A stretch of 19,961 bases of DNA, taken from contig CAYOOA010000038.1 in NCBI GenBank assembly GCA_964405455.1, forward strand, positions 1 to 19,961. Reading direction: 5' to 3'. Below the pieces are notes generated by a model. It was not told where the DNA came from. It saw only the letters and a program-made list of their open reading frames with translations, and searched no databases. A program made the translations under genes and the position numbers. Below, piece after piece: positions 1-5,858 of the stretch (positions are counted from its first letter, which is position 1; every line of letters starts with the position of its first letter). The DNA comes from CALESS01 sp964405455. GTDB taxonomy: Bacteria; Chloroflexota; Anaerolineae; Anaerolineales; Anaerolineaceae.

Positions 1-115
1 CGGGGTAATCATCCAGGTGTTTCAGGATGATGAACCAGGTGCCCCACAGGAAGGCAGCGAACAGGCTCATGAAGACGGCCAGGGCGGTGGTCAGTTGCGG
101 GTCAAAGTTGGTCAT
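1..115 (-). CDS. Membrane protein N-terminus, possibly EamA/DMT-type transporter (partial)
   Basis: The reverse strand from position 115 opens with ATG and stays open to the window edge, giving 38 residues. They begin MTNFDPQLTTALAVF and continue into a hydrophobic segment (about residues 9-32, containing FLWGTWF) followed by KHLDDYP. A hydrophobic helix followed by a short loop at the N-terminus, with a WGTW/WGSW-type motif, is reminiscent of EamA-like drug/metabolite transporters. That is recollection of family style on a very short fragment. Its GC-rich codon use contrasts with the AT-rich gene upstream at 228-935. No Shine-Dalgarno sequence precedes the ATG. It could equally be another polytopic membrane protein. 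Confidence 0.5.
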   Translation of the reverse strand, partial: MTNFDPQLTTALAVFMSLFAAFLWGTWFIILKHLDDYP

Positions 116-121
116 CCGGTA

Positions 122-127
122 ATTGTA
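122..127 (-). promoter_or_regulatory. Possible -10 box (TACAAT) for a leaderless transcript of the gene at 1-115
   Basis: On the minus strand TACAAT ends six bases before the ATG at 115, so transcription would start at about the A of the start codon. There is no Shine-Dalgarno sequence, which fits a leaderless mRNA. No convincing -35 is seen. A small CCGCG/CGCGG hairpin lies at 148-161. The rest of the 116-227 gap shows nothing else. Confidence 0.3.
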
Positions 128-227
128 ATATATTTAATCGAACTTCCCCGCGAATCCGCGGTGATTCAGGGTGGGTGGAACAATCCGACCCGCTGCTGAT
201 GATTTGCCCGGATTGGATAAACAATTG

Positions 228-935
228 CTAAGGATAGGATTGAGCGGTTGGCGTTGGAGACGGTGAAAAAGGGGGCGGATAGGGTTGAGCGGTGGTGGGA
301 GTGGATGTCGAGTCAAAGTCAGTGGGCGGCTCGTATGTTTTTCTCCACGGGTTCGTCGGGTCAGTGATATTTGTCGGTGCGGGCGTCCCAGGGCCATAAG
401 CAGCTGAAGTTACATGGGGTGTATAGATTGGGATCGGGGTCCCATCCAGGAATACCAGCCCGCCCGCTTTTGTTAATACAATCGTAAAATCATCACGCGC
501 TGTAACGATCCTGCCAGGATTGGTCACTTCAAGATAAACATGAAAATATCCCTGCTGTTTTGCAGGAAAGTGCAGCACTCGCGTAAAGGTAAGCGTTTGG
601 CCAGCTTTGATTTCAAAATTCCAAAATGCAAGCCCATTATCTATTGTTTTGTTCTTTAAAGAATCCTCCCATGTATCGACGCCATCTATGACAATGTCTG
701 AATTAAACACTAATGTTAAATGGAGGTCTGGGAAATCCTTCGCACTTGTTACAGTGACTTTTAAATCCACCGGGGTACTCACCTCAAACCTTGGAGTAAT
801 ATCCAAGCTTACACAGACTTCACCCTCGTAACTACAATGCCGCCTGTCATCTGATGATCCACCTTGCGAACAGGCGGGCAGCAAACCGAGCAAAAGGATG
901 ACAAGGATTTGCGGGTAATTTCGTAAACTCTTCAT
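228..935 (-). CDS. Secreted lipoprotein with Ig-like beta domain and Pro/Thr-rich tail
   Basis: The 235-residue product starts with a type II signal peptide: a hydrophobic stretch at residues 9-20 and lipobox LPAC with the lipidated Cys at 22. It is therefore probably anchored on the outer face of the cytoplasmic membrane. Residues about 35-165 alternate hydrophobic and polar strands (for example VDLKVTVTSA, FHVYLEVTNPG) in a pattern typical of an Ig-like or CARDB-type beta sandwich. The last 50 residues are rich in Pro, Thr and Ser and look like a flexible wall-spanning tail, which is unusual at a C-terminus. It follows the TolB-like lipoprotein gene by 58 bases on the same strand and could be co-transcribed with it. 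No Shine-Dalgarno sequence is obvious. Function unknown. Confidence 0.7.
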   Translation of the reverse strand: MKSLRNYPQILVILLLGLLPACSQGGSSDDRRHCSYEGEVCVSLDITPRFEVSTPVDLKVTVTSAKDFPDLHLTLVFNSDIVIDGVDTWEDSLKNKTIDNGLAFWNFEIKAGQTLTFTRVLHFPAKQQGYFHVYLEVTNPGRIVTARDDFTIVLTKAGGLVFLDGTPIPIYTPHVTSAAYGPGTPAPTNITDPTNPWRKTYEPPTDFDSTSTPTTAQPYPPPFSPSPTPTAQSYP

Positions 936-993
936 TTACGTCGGCAAAGCCGTAAGCCTGCATACCCGCTGATGTTTATTAATCTTCGGTTGT

Positions 994-2031
994 CTATCTG
1001 TTGATTCTTATCCATGATGTTACAATGCCATCCAAATTGGGTAATCTAGCTTCAAAATTCCCATCCAAGTTGAAAATAGCCAGATAAGCAGACTCTGTTG
1101 GTTTCGATCTCGGTGGACTGACATATACCACAATTCTTTCCCCATCCGGGCTCCAGACAGGATTGGAGTAATTGTCATCCCCATAAGTTAATTTTCTCAG
1201 GTTTGAACCGTTGGTATCTATCAAATAAACAGCGATCTGCTTCTGTTCGATCCCTTGAAACGCAATTCGCGTTCCATCAGGCGAAAAAACCGGAGCGATC
1301 AAGTTGCTTATATTGCATTCGCTTTCTTCAAGAAGGGTACGAGTACTGCCCGTTAATGCATCGATGATTTGAAGCGAATAAATTGGCGAATAGGCGACGC
1401 CTTCTATAACTCCCTCCGTAGGATATGCCAGGTTTGTAAACACGATATAGCGGCTATCCGGGCTCCAACCGCCTAATCTAACATCATTGGGCATGGAGAC
1501 GACATTGATGACATTTGAGCCATCCGGGTCCATAACAAATATGCCAAAATGTTCCGATCTGACACTCTCAAAGGCGATTTTGGTTCCATCAGACGACCAT
1601 ACAGGGCGGCGGTCCTGCCCAGGATAGTTGGTTAGATTGGTTATTTGATCTTTATCAATGGAACGAATATATATCTCTCCATCCTTCCCTCCAAATATGA
1701 TTTTAGTTCCATCTGGAGATAGAGAAGGATCACTATCTTCTCTGGCCATTGCTTCACTTACTGAAGTAATATCCGTTCCATCAGAATTCAAGATAAGTAT
1801 CCCTTGGTTGCCATTCACCAGCAATTTCTCATTTGTTGTGGTTGTGAAGGTAAGGGAAGGGGTAAGGGAGATCGTCTTGTCGGTACTTTGAGTTGAGGGC
1901 AGGGTATTTGTCGCATTATAGGAAGGTTCTGTTCCTGTTGATAAAGGGTGCGAGGTGCAGCCATTTATAAACATCAAGAAAAATATCCCAATGGTTTCAA
2001 CCATTGCAAGTTTACTGAAATTAAGGATCAT
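994..2031 (-). CDS. TolB-like beta-propeller (PD40/WD40-like) lipoprotein
   Basis: The 345-residue product has a short N-terminus, a hydrophobic segment (residues 12-23) and a lipobox ending at Cys25 (FINGC), so it is probably a surface lipoprotein. A Ser/Thr-rich linker (about 26-75) follows. At least five PD40-type blades can be seen: DPSLSPDGTKIIF, RPVWSSDGTKIAF, GGWSPDSRYIVF, APVFSPDGTRIAF and NPVWSPDGERIVV, which matches a six-bladed TolB-type propeller. In Gram-negative cells TolB works with Pal; here there is no tol-pal context, and such lone propellers are usually binding or scaffold proteins. A second possible start (Met at residue 10) lies just upstream of the hydrophobic segment; the longer start is kept because a weak purine-rich site precedes it. 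The gene follows the terminator at 2062-2106 by only 30 bases. Confidence 0.8.
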   Translation of the reverse strand: MILNFSKLAMVETIGIFFLMFINGCTSHPLSTGTEPSYNATNTLPSTQSTDKTISLTPSLTFTTTTNEKLLVNGNQGILILNSDGTDITSVSEAMAREDSDPSLSPDGTKIIFGGKDGEIYIRSIDKDQITNLTNYPGQDRRPVWSSDGTKIAFESVRSEHFGIFVMDPDGSNVINVVSMPNDVRLGGWSPDSRYIVFTNLAYPTEGVIEGVAYSPIYSLQIIDALTGSTRTLLEESECNISNLIAPVFSPDGTRIAFQGIEQKQIAVYLIDTNGSNLRKLTYGDDNYSNPVWSPDGERIVVYVSPPRSKPTESAYLAIFNLDGNFEARLPNLDGIVTSWIRINR

Positions 2032-2061
2032 GAATCTTCTTTCAATATTCGCTTACACCAC

Positions 2062-2106
2062 AAAGAGGAAGGAGTGATGAGACTTTTCGATCACTCCTTC
2101 CTCTTT
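2062..2106 (-). terminator. Strong intrinsic terminator hairpin
   Basis: There is a perfect 17-bp inverted repeat (2062-2078 with 2090-2106) and an 11-base loop. On the minus strand the stem ends in a short T run after the A-rich left arm. It lies 34 bases beyond the stop of the secreted protein gene at 2140 and 30 bases before the TolB-like gene. On the plus strand the arm also ends in TTTT, so the hairpin could stop transcription both ways. Confidence 0.8.
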
Positions 2107-2139
2107 TCTTCTCAATTCAAGACACTGGATCTTCAAATA

Positions 2140-2646
2140 TTAATAACTGTACTGTGAATTATCAAAATATAGTCGTCTCCCATCGCATGCATATCCGCTA
2201 ACACAGGTATTCGGTAAGCGCATTTGAGAGCTTGGACTATTGAAATCGAAATCTCCTAGATATACGTAAGACCCTTTCCAGTTATTTTGATTAACAGTCG
2301 TTTGATAGGTCTCGTTCGCAGGATAGCTATTAGAAATCGTATATTTAACGCCAGCCCAATCCCCGCTCAGGTTAGGTATATAAGTATACCATTCCAGTAC
2401 ATTGTCAGTGGAAGTATACCAATTCCCATAAGCCGTTTCACCCCCTGTTGATTGATTTGTGTATTTCGCATTGCTATTTACGCAGGTTGAGGACGAACAT
2501 CCAGAAGCAGCGCTTAGACCACTGCTTGAAAAATCGCCGCTTTGTTCACTAACATTGCCAGTTGCGGCGAGCGCAATTGCATAGGTGACAGCGCATACGG
2601 CAAGAGCCACAAAAATAGAGGACATAACGCGCAACAGAGTTTTCAT
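2140..2646 (-). CDS. Small secreted protein, golvesin C-terminal-like domain
   Basis: The 168-residue protein has a clear signal peptide (residues 1-28, hydrophobic IFVALAVCAVTYAIALA, likely cut after ALA). The mature part has two closely spaced Cys pairs (CSSSTC and CVSGYAC) that could form disulfides. Residues about 80-165 follow the pattern of the golvesin/Xly C-terminal domain: aromatic EWYTYIPNL, then VKYTIS, then TTVNQNNWKGSYVYLGDFDF, ending in a LYFD strand. That domain binds surfaces or polysaccharide in other bacteria. This is assigned by pattern only. A good Shine-Dalgarno (AAGGAAGG, six bases before ATG) fixes the start. It lies 45 bases downstream of the LolA-like gene on the same strand, with no promoter recognised between, and is followed by a strong terminator, so the two form an operon. 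Confidence 0.65.
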   Translation of the reverse strand: MKTLLRVMSSIFVALAVCAVTYAIALAATGNVSEQSGDFSSSGLSAASGCSSSTCVNSNAKYTNQSTGGETAYGNWYTSTDNVLEWYTYIPNLSGDWAGVKYTISNSYPANETYQTTVNQNNWKGSYVYLGDFDFNSPSSQMRLPNTCVSGYACDGRRLYFDNSQYSY

Positions 2647-2691
2647 GAATAGCCTTCCTTTTTGGTAGGGACGAATTGATTGTCTTCTTTA

Positions 2692-3483
2692 TTACTTGAG
2701 CCCGTCCAGGGAGGGTGTAAACTCGTCGTTTTGAACTGGCAGATCAAAGCTAATGGAAGAGAAAGAAGTTGACTCGATCAATGTTCCAAAGCTATCTGGT
2801 TCAGTGCTATAGGTGTATGCCTGAAGGATTACCCCTGTCTTTGAGTCCACCCAATAACGGGCTTTCATTGTGGCATCATTGTTGTCATTCAGTTTGAGAT
2901 AATCAACAACCCAGGCATTTCTATTTGCGATTACAGCCTCACCCACAAAGCTGTATTCCCCTTGTCGTTGCGCCAATCCTGTTGGGAAAATATAATCTGC
3001 TACAGGCGAGGGGATGATCATAGCCATGGGATGTCTGAAAATGATATTCTTATCAATGGATGCAACATCAGCGGGCAGCCGGTCGAATCCGCTGGTTACG
3101 TCTTCCTGCTTGTATTCTTGATACGTCTTTCCAAGGCGATCAATTTCGAAAATTGTTGCCCCATCCCCAATCCATTCTGTATTGCTTGAGCCATCGTCGG
3201 ATGCAATTGTAAAATGTGCCTGGTTTGGATTTGCGACAACGACTGAACTATAAAAACCATGCTGACTACCATCCTTCATGGAAAACCATTGGGTGGTCGC
3301 TTCCCCGCCAATGGTTTGCCACGTTGTGTGGCTTTTCAGCATCAAATTGAGGATTTCGCCCATTTTATCTTCAGCCCTGACGGCTGGTATGTTAACAATA
3401 CCTTTGGTAATTCCAAGGTTCATCGCGAGAATACCTAAAATTACCCCGGCAACTATACTAACAAACCAATCCTTTTTCTTCAA
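2692..3483 (-). CDS. Membrane-anchored LolA/RseB-like protein
   Basis: The 263-residue product has one N-terminal hydrophobic helix (about residues 7-27) after MKKKDW, then an extracytoplasmic domain. A tandem of strands (ATTQWFSM, GFYSSVVV, QAHFTIAS, TEWIGDGATIFEID) and a closing part with YWVDSKTGVILQAYTY and FGTLIESTSFSSISFDLP resemble the open beta-barrel fold shared by LolA, LppX and RseB. These proteins bind lipids, lipoproteins or unfolded envelope proteins. No LolB or ECF sigma gene is nearby. The start is a TTG, supported by GGAG seven bases upstream and by the lack of another start before the membrane helix. The promoter 100 bases upstream shares its element with the two-component operon, so it is probably a target of that regulator. 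Confidence 0.65.
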   Translation of the reverse strand: MKKKDWFVSIVAGVILGILAMNLGITKGIVNIPAVRAEDKMGEILNLMLKSHTTWQTIGGEATTQWFSMKDGSQHGFYSSVVVANPNQAHFTIASDDGSSNTEWIGDGATIFEIDRLGKTYQEYKQEDVTSGFDRLPADVASIDKNIIFRHPMAMIIPSPVADYIFPTGLAQRQGEYSFVGEAVIANRNAWVVDYLKLNDNNDATMKARYWVDSKTGVILQAYTYSTEPDSFGTLIESTSFSSISFDLPVQNDEFTPSLDGLK

Positions 3484-3580
3484 GGTCGCTCTCCTTTTGC
3501 AAGCAGGTTCGAATCAAAATTAGAATACTTACGGTTTGGCGATCTATTTGCCAGTTAAGGCTCCAAACGTGACTACTACT

Positions 3581-3620
3581 ATAATAACGATTCACGGGTT
3601 AAATTCTTGTAAGGTTTTAA
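3581..3620 (-). promoter_or_regulatory. Promoter with probable response-regulator box, LolA-like operon
   Basis: Read on the minus strand, a 25-base element (3620-3596) ending TTTAACCC is followed after exactly 9 bases by a TATTAT -10 box (3586-3581). ATTTAAC and the similar ACCTTAC are 11 bases apart, the spacing of OmpR/PhoB-type tandem half-sites, and the box occupies the place of the -35. The same arrangement precedes the response regulator gene (5678-5717), with 28 of 40 bases identical over the whole promoter. The remaining bases of the gaps 3484-3580 and 3621-3690 show no other signal, and no terminator is seen after the kinase gene. Confidence 0.6.
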
Positions 3621-3690
3621 TACTTCGGAGGGAGAATAAAGCTTATTGCGATTAATGGAATACACTGAGAGAGAGTAACCTCACAAAACT

Positions 3691-4866
3691 TTAGGCAGAA
3701 TTCAATGAAATTCGAAACGAGCTACCTTTCCCCAACTCGCTTTTCACTTCAATCTTGCCATTATGCAAAGCGATAATATGGGCTGTGATTGCCAGACCCA
3801 GCCCTTTGCCGCAAGGGTTGGTTGATTTAGCGTCTACACGATAGAAACGCTCAAAGATGTGCAATTGCTGTTTATCTGAAATCCCTACACCGTTATCCCG
3901 AATCTCGATAATGACTTGATTATCATCTTTACGAGCTAGTATTTCAACAAATCCCCCCGGATGATTGTAATGGATTCCATTTTCGATTAAATTAGCCAAA
4001 GCTCGATGAAGTAATACAGGGTCGCCTTTTATTGCAAGTTCAATATCCCCACTTATTTTAATCTCAACATTTTCTCTTTCTGCAATTGGGGCCAGTTCTT
4101 CGAGAACGTCATCGAATAGCGCTCCCAGAATGATGAGGTGGTTCTCAATTTCTTCTTCGGCTTTTGCCAGTAAGAGTAAATCCTCCACCAAGTGTTCAAG
4201 CCGGGTGAGTGAGCGTTCTGCCATGGTTGAGAAGCTTTGGTAATCTTCCAGGTCTGCATGAGAATCGGAATTTAGAACTTCCAGATTGATTCGTAAAGAA
4301 GTCAAAGGCGTACGGAGCTCGTGGACGAGGTTGGAAATAAATTCATTTTGATCATTAAATTTTTCTTGTAAACGTTCAAGCATTTGATCAAGAGATTCTG
4401 CGAGAAATTTTATTTCGTCATCTCCCCCATGATAATTGATGCGCTGATCCAAGTTTTGAATGCTGATCTGACGAGCGGCATTACTTACTTGAGATATTGG
4501 CTTTAGAGACTCTTTTGCGATAATTCTTGCAGCAAAATAACCGATCACCGTGATGATGATCAGGCCGATCACTGAGAGCATCTGGACAGCAAATAGTGGA
4601 TCCTCTCTGGAAAAACCGGGGTCATGCCAAATCGTATACCCGGTTGGCGCTGGAGTTTCGACTAAAATCGTGTTGGAATTGCCATTGGCATCCACTGAGG
4701 TTATCAAAATCTGTGCGCCGGGAGAGCCAACCTCATGAGTGATGAAAATTGGAGCAAGAGAATTAATAAAAACGACGAATAATAAACCGATAACAAAAAC
4801 AGAACCGCTGGTTAACCAGACAATTCGCTGTCGCAAGCTCAATGATGCCATTTTCTTCTTATTCAT
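3691..4866 (-). CDS. Sensor histidine kinase (HAMP, HisKA, HATPase)
   Basis: The 391-residue protein has a membrane helix at about 17-38, a short extracytoplasmic loop (about 39-90), a second helix at about 92-113, and a HAMP linker (about 114-168). It continues with a HisKA dimerisation helix with the phospho-accepting His182 in LVHELRTPLTS, and an HATPase domain with an N box (ANLIENGIHYNHPGG), G1 box (DNGVGI), F box (FERFYRVD) and G2 box (GKGLGLAI). It autophosphorylates and passes the phosphate to the response regulator encoded just upstream. The loop of about 50 residues has no recognisable ligand domain, typical of kinases sensing membrane or envelope state. Its ATG overlaps the regulator stop codon by 8 bases, showing translational coupling. 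Confidence 0.93.
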   Translation of the reverse strand: MNKKKMASLSLRQRIVWLTSGSVFVIGLLFVVFINSLAPIFITHEVGSPGAQILITSVDANGNSNTILVETPAPTGYTIWHDPGFSREDPLFAVQMLSVIGLIIITVIGYFAARIIAKESLKPISQVSNAARQISIQNLDQRINYHGGDDEIKFLAESLDQMLERLQEKFNDQNEFISNLVHELRTPLTSLRINLEVLNSDSHADLEDYQSFSTMAERSLTRLEHLVEDLLLLAKAEEEIENHLIILGALFDDVLEELAPIAERENVEIKISGDIELAIKGDPVLLHRALANLIENGIHYNHPGGFVEILARKDDNQVIIEIRDNGVGISDKQQLHIFERFYRVDAKSTNPCGKGLGLAITAHIIALHNGKIEVKSELGKGSSFRISLNSA

Positions 4867-5575
4867 TGTAATTTTCTATCGGTGATTCTTGTAGAGCCGC
4901 CGTCGGGGAGATAAAGCGATACCCGGAACCGACAACAGTCTCGATATATTCCATTGCCTCGTTATTGTCTTCAAGCTTTTCACGCAGAGATTGAATATGA
5001 ACCCGTACTGTATTTGAAAACACATTTGTCAAAGTACCCCAAACGTGTTCCAGTAGCTCTTCCTGGCTGATAACTTCATTTGGATGTCGCATCAAATATT
5101 CCAAGACGCCAAATTCTTTTCGGGTTAAATGGATCCTGCGACCTGACCTCCAGACCGCCTTTTCTGCTGTATCAAGAGATATATCGCGAATTTTCAGAAT
5201 TGGCTCTCTGCTGCGTAAATCGCGGCGCAATAAAGCACGTATTCGCGCAAGTAATTCTTGTAGGTGAAAAGGTTTGGTTAAGTAGTCATCCGCACCGTTA
5301 TCCAACCCGGCGATAATGTCTTCTTGTTTCGTTCTAGCAGAAAGTATGAGAATTAACAATAATGGATGTTTTTCTCGCCCGAAACGACAGACTTCAAGCC
5401 CATCTATATCCGGTAAACATAAATCCAACAGCAATAAATCATATTCGTTGACTGCTAATGTTTCAAGGGCCTGATTCCCATTTTCAGCAATATCAACAAC
5501 ATACCCCTCTCTGGATAATCCTCTCTGAAGGGCTTTGGCTACATCTCTTTCGTCTTCAGCGATTAAAAGTCTCAT
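4859..5575 (-). CDS. OmpR/PhoB-family response regulator
   Basis: The 238-residue protein has a receiver domain (1-118) with acidic pocket E7/D8, phospho-acceptor Asp51 (LLLLDLCLPD), the switch Ser/Thr in LSART and Lys100 in LTKPF. The C-terminal winged helix (about 127-225) contains HLTRKEFGVLEYLMRHPNEV, the recognition-helix region NTVRVHIQSLREKL and the wing strand VGSGYRF, all standard for the OmpR/PhoB class, which binds tandem direct repeats. It is the first gene of a two-gene operon with the kinase. A promoter 100 bases upstream carries a candidate binding box matched by one upstream of the LolA-like operon, which suggests autoregulation. A short tail follows the wing. Shine-Dalgarno is weak. 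Confidence 0.95.
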   Translation of the reverse strand: MRLLIAEDERDVAKALQRGLSREGYVVDIAENGNQALETLAVNEYDLLLLDLCLPDIDGLEVCRFGREKHPLLLILILSARTKQEDIIAGLDNGADDYLTKPFHLQELLARIRALLRRDLRSREPILKIRDISLDTAEKAVWRSGRRIHLTRKEFGVLEYLMRHPNEVISQEELLEHVWGTLTNVFSNTVRVHIQSLREKLEDNNEAMEYIETVVGSGYRFISPTAALQESPIENYNE

Positions 5576-5624
5576 CTATCCGTTTACTTAAGGAGTATAA
5601 GCCCATTTCTCCGAGGAAGTTGAA

Positions 5625-5651
5625 TTAACAAGGGAACCCATCGCCGAACAT
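5625..5651 (-). CDS. Possible 8-residue leader peptide in the regulator mRNA
   Basis: In the roughly 95-base untranslated leader of the regulator operon, an ATG at 5651 follows a strong Shine-Dalgarno (GGGAGG, seven bases away). It encodes MFGDGFPC before a TAA at 5627-5625. The regulator itself has only a weak Shine-Dalgarno 50 bases later. Such an arrangement could be a translated leader or chance. There is no direct evidence that it is used. Confidence 0.3.
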   Translation of the reverse strand: MFGDGFPC

Positions 5652-5677
5652 TGATTTTCCTCCCAACGTTGTTGTTA

Positions 5678-5717
5678 ATTATACATATTGAAGGGTTAAA
5701 TCTTTATAAAGTTTTTT
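5678..5717 (-). promoter_or_regulatory. Promoter with probable autoregulatory box, two-component operon
   Basis: On the minus strand a perfect TATAAT (5683-5678) lies 9 bases after a 25-base box (5717-5693) that ends ATTTAACCC. The 9 bases ATTTAACCC are identical in the promoter at 3581-3620, and 19 of 25 box positions agree. The half-sites ACTTTAT and ATTTAAC are 11 bases apart. No TTGACA-type -35 exists at the usual distance, which fits a promoter dependent on an activator. Confidence 0.6.
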
Positions 5718-5764
5718 ATCCATTCCAAATCGGTTTACTCAACCATTTACGAAAGACGCAGTTT

Positions 5765-5825
5765 ACAAAGGTTCTATTCTTCATCTGTATTCATCTACCA
5801 CTTCGAGGCGCTTTGTGTCCTTTGT
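5765..5825. repeat. Degenerate extragenic repeat upstream of uvrC
   Basis: The stretch joins pieces that resemble widespread low-complexity extragenic repeats: 'tcatctgtattcatct', then 'ctttgtgtcctttgtggtt'. ACAAAGG at 5765-5771 is the reverse complement of CCTTTGT at 5819-5825, forming weak outer arms 47 bases apart. Similar arm-and-spacer elements occur at 10896-10965 and 18237-18333. Confidence 0.4.
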
Positions 5826-5851
5826 GGTTGTTTTTCCCCCTGTGGTAGAAT
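5822..5851 (+). promoter_or_regulatory. Possible leaderless promoter of uvrC
   Basis: TAGAAT (5846-5851) lies seven bases before the GTG start of uvrC at 5859, and TTGTGG (5822-5827) is 18 bases upstream of it. There is no Shine-Dalgarno before the GTG. Both facts fit transcription starting at or next to the start codon. The -35 candidate belongs to the extragenic repeat. Confidence 0.35.
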
Positions 5852-5858
5852 CTTCCCC

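Noticed and set aside
134..397. An 87-codon Pro/Arg-rich open frame on the minus strand
   Set aside because: It overlaps the Pro/Thr-rich lipoprotein in another frame. The composition is what a shifted Pro/Thr-coding repeat gives, and no ribosome site is seen.
3620..3660. Terminator after the histidine kinase gene
   Set aside because: AATAAAGCTTATT forms only a five-base A/T stem without a T run on the minus strand.
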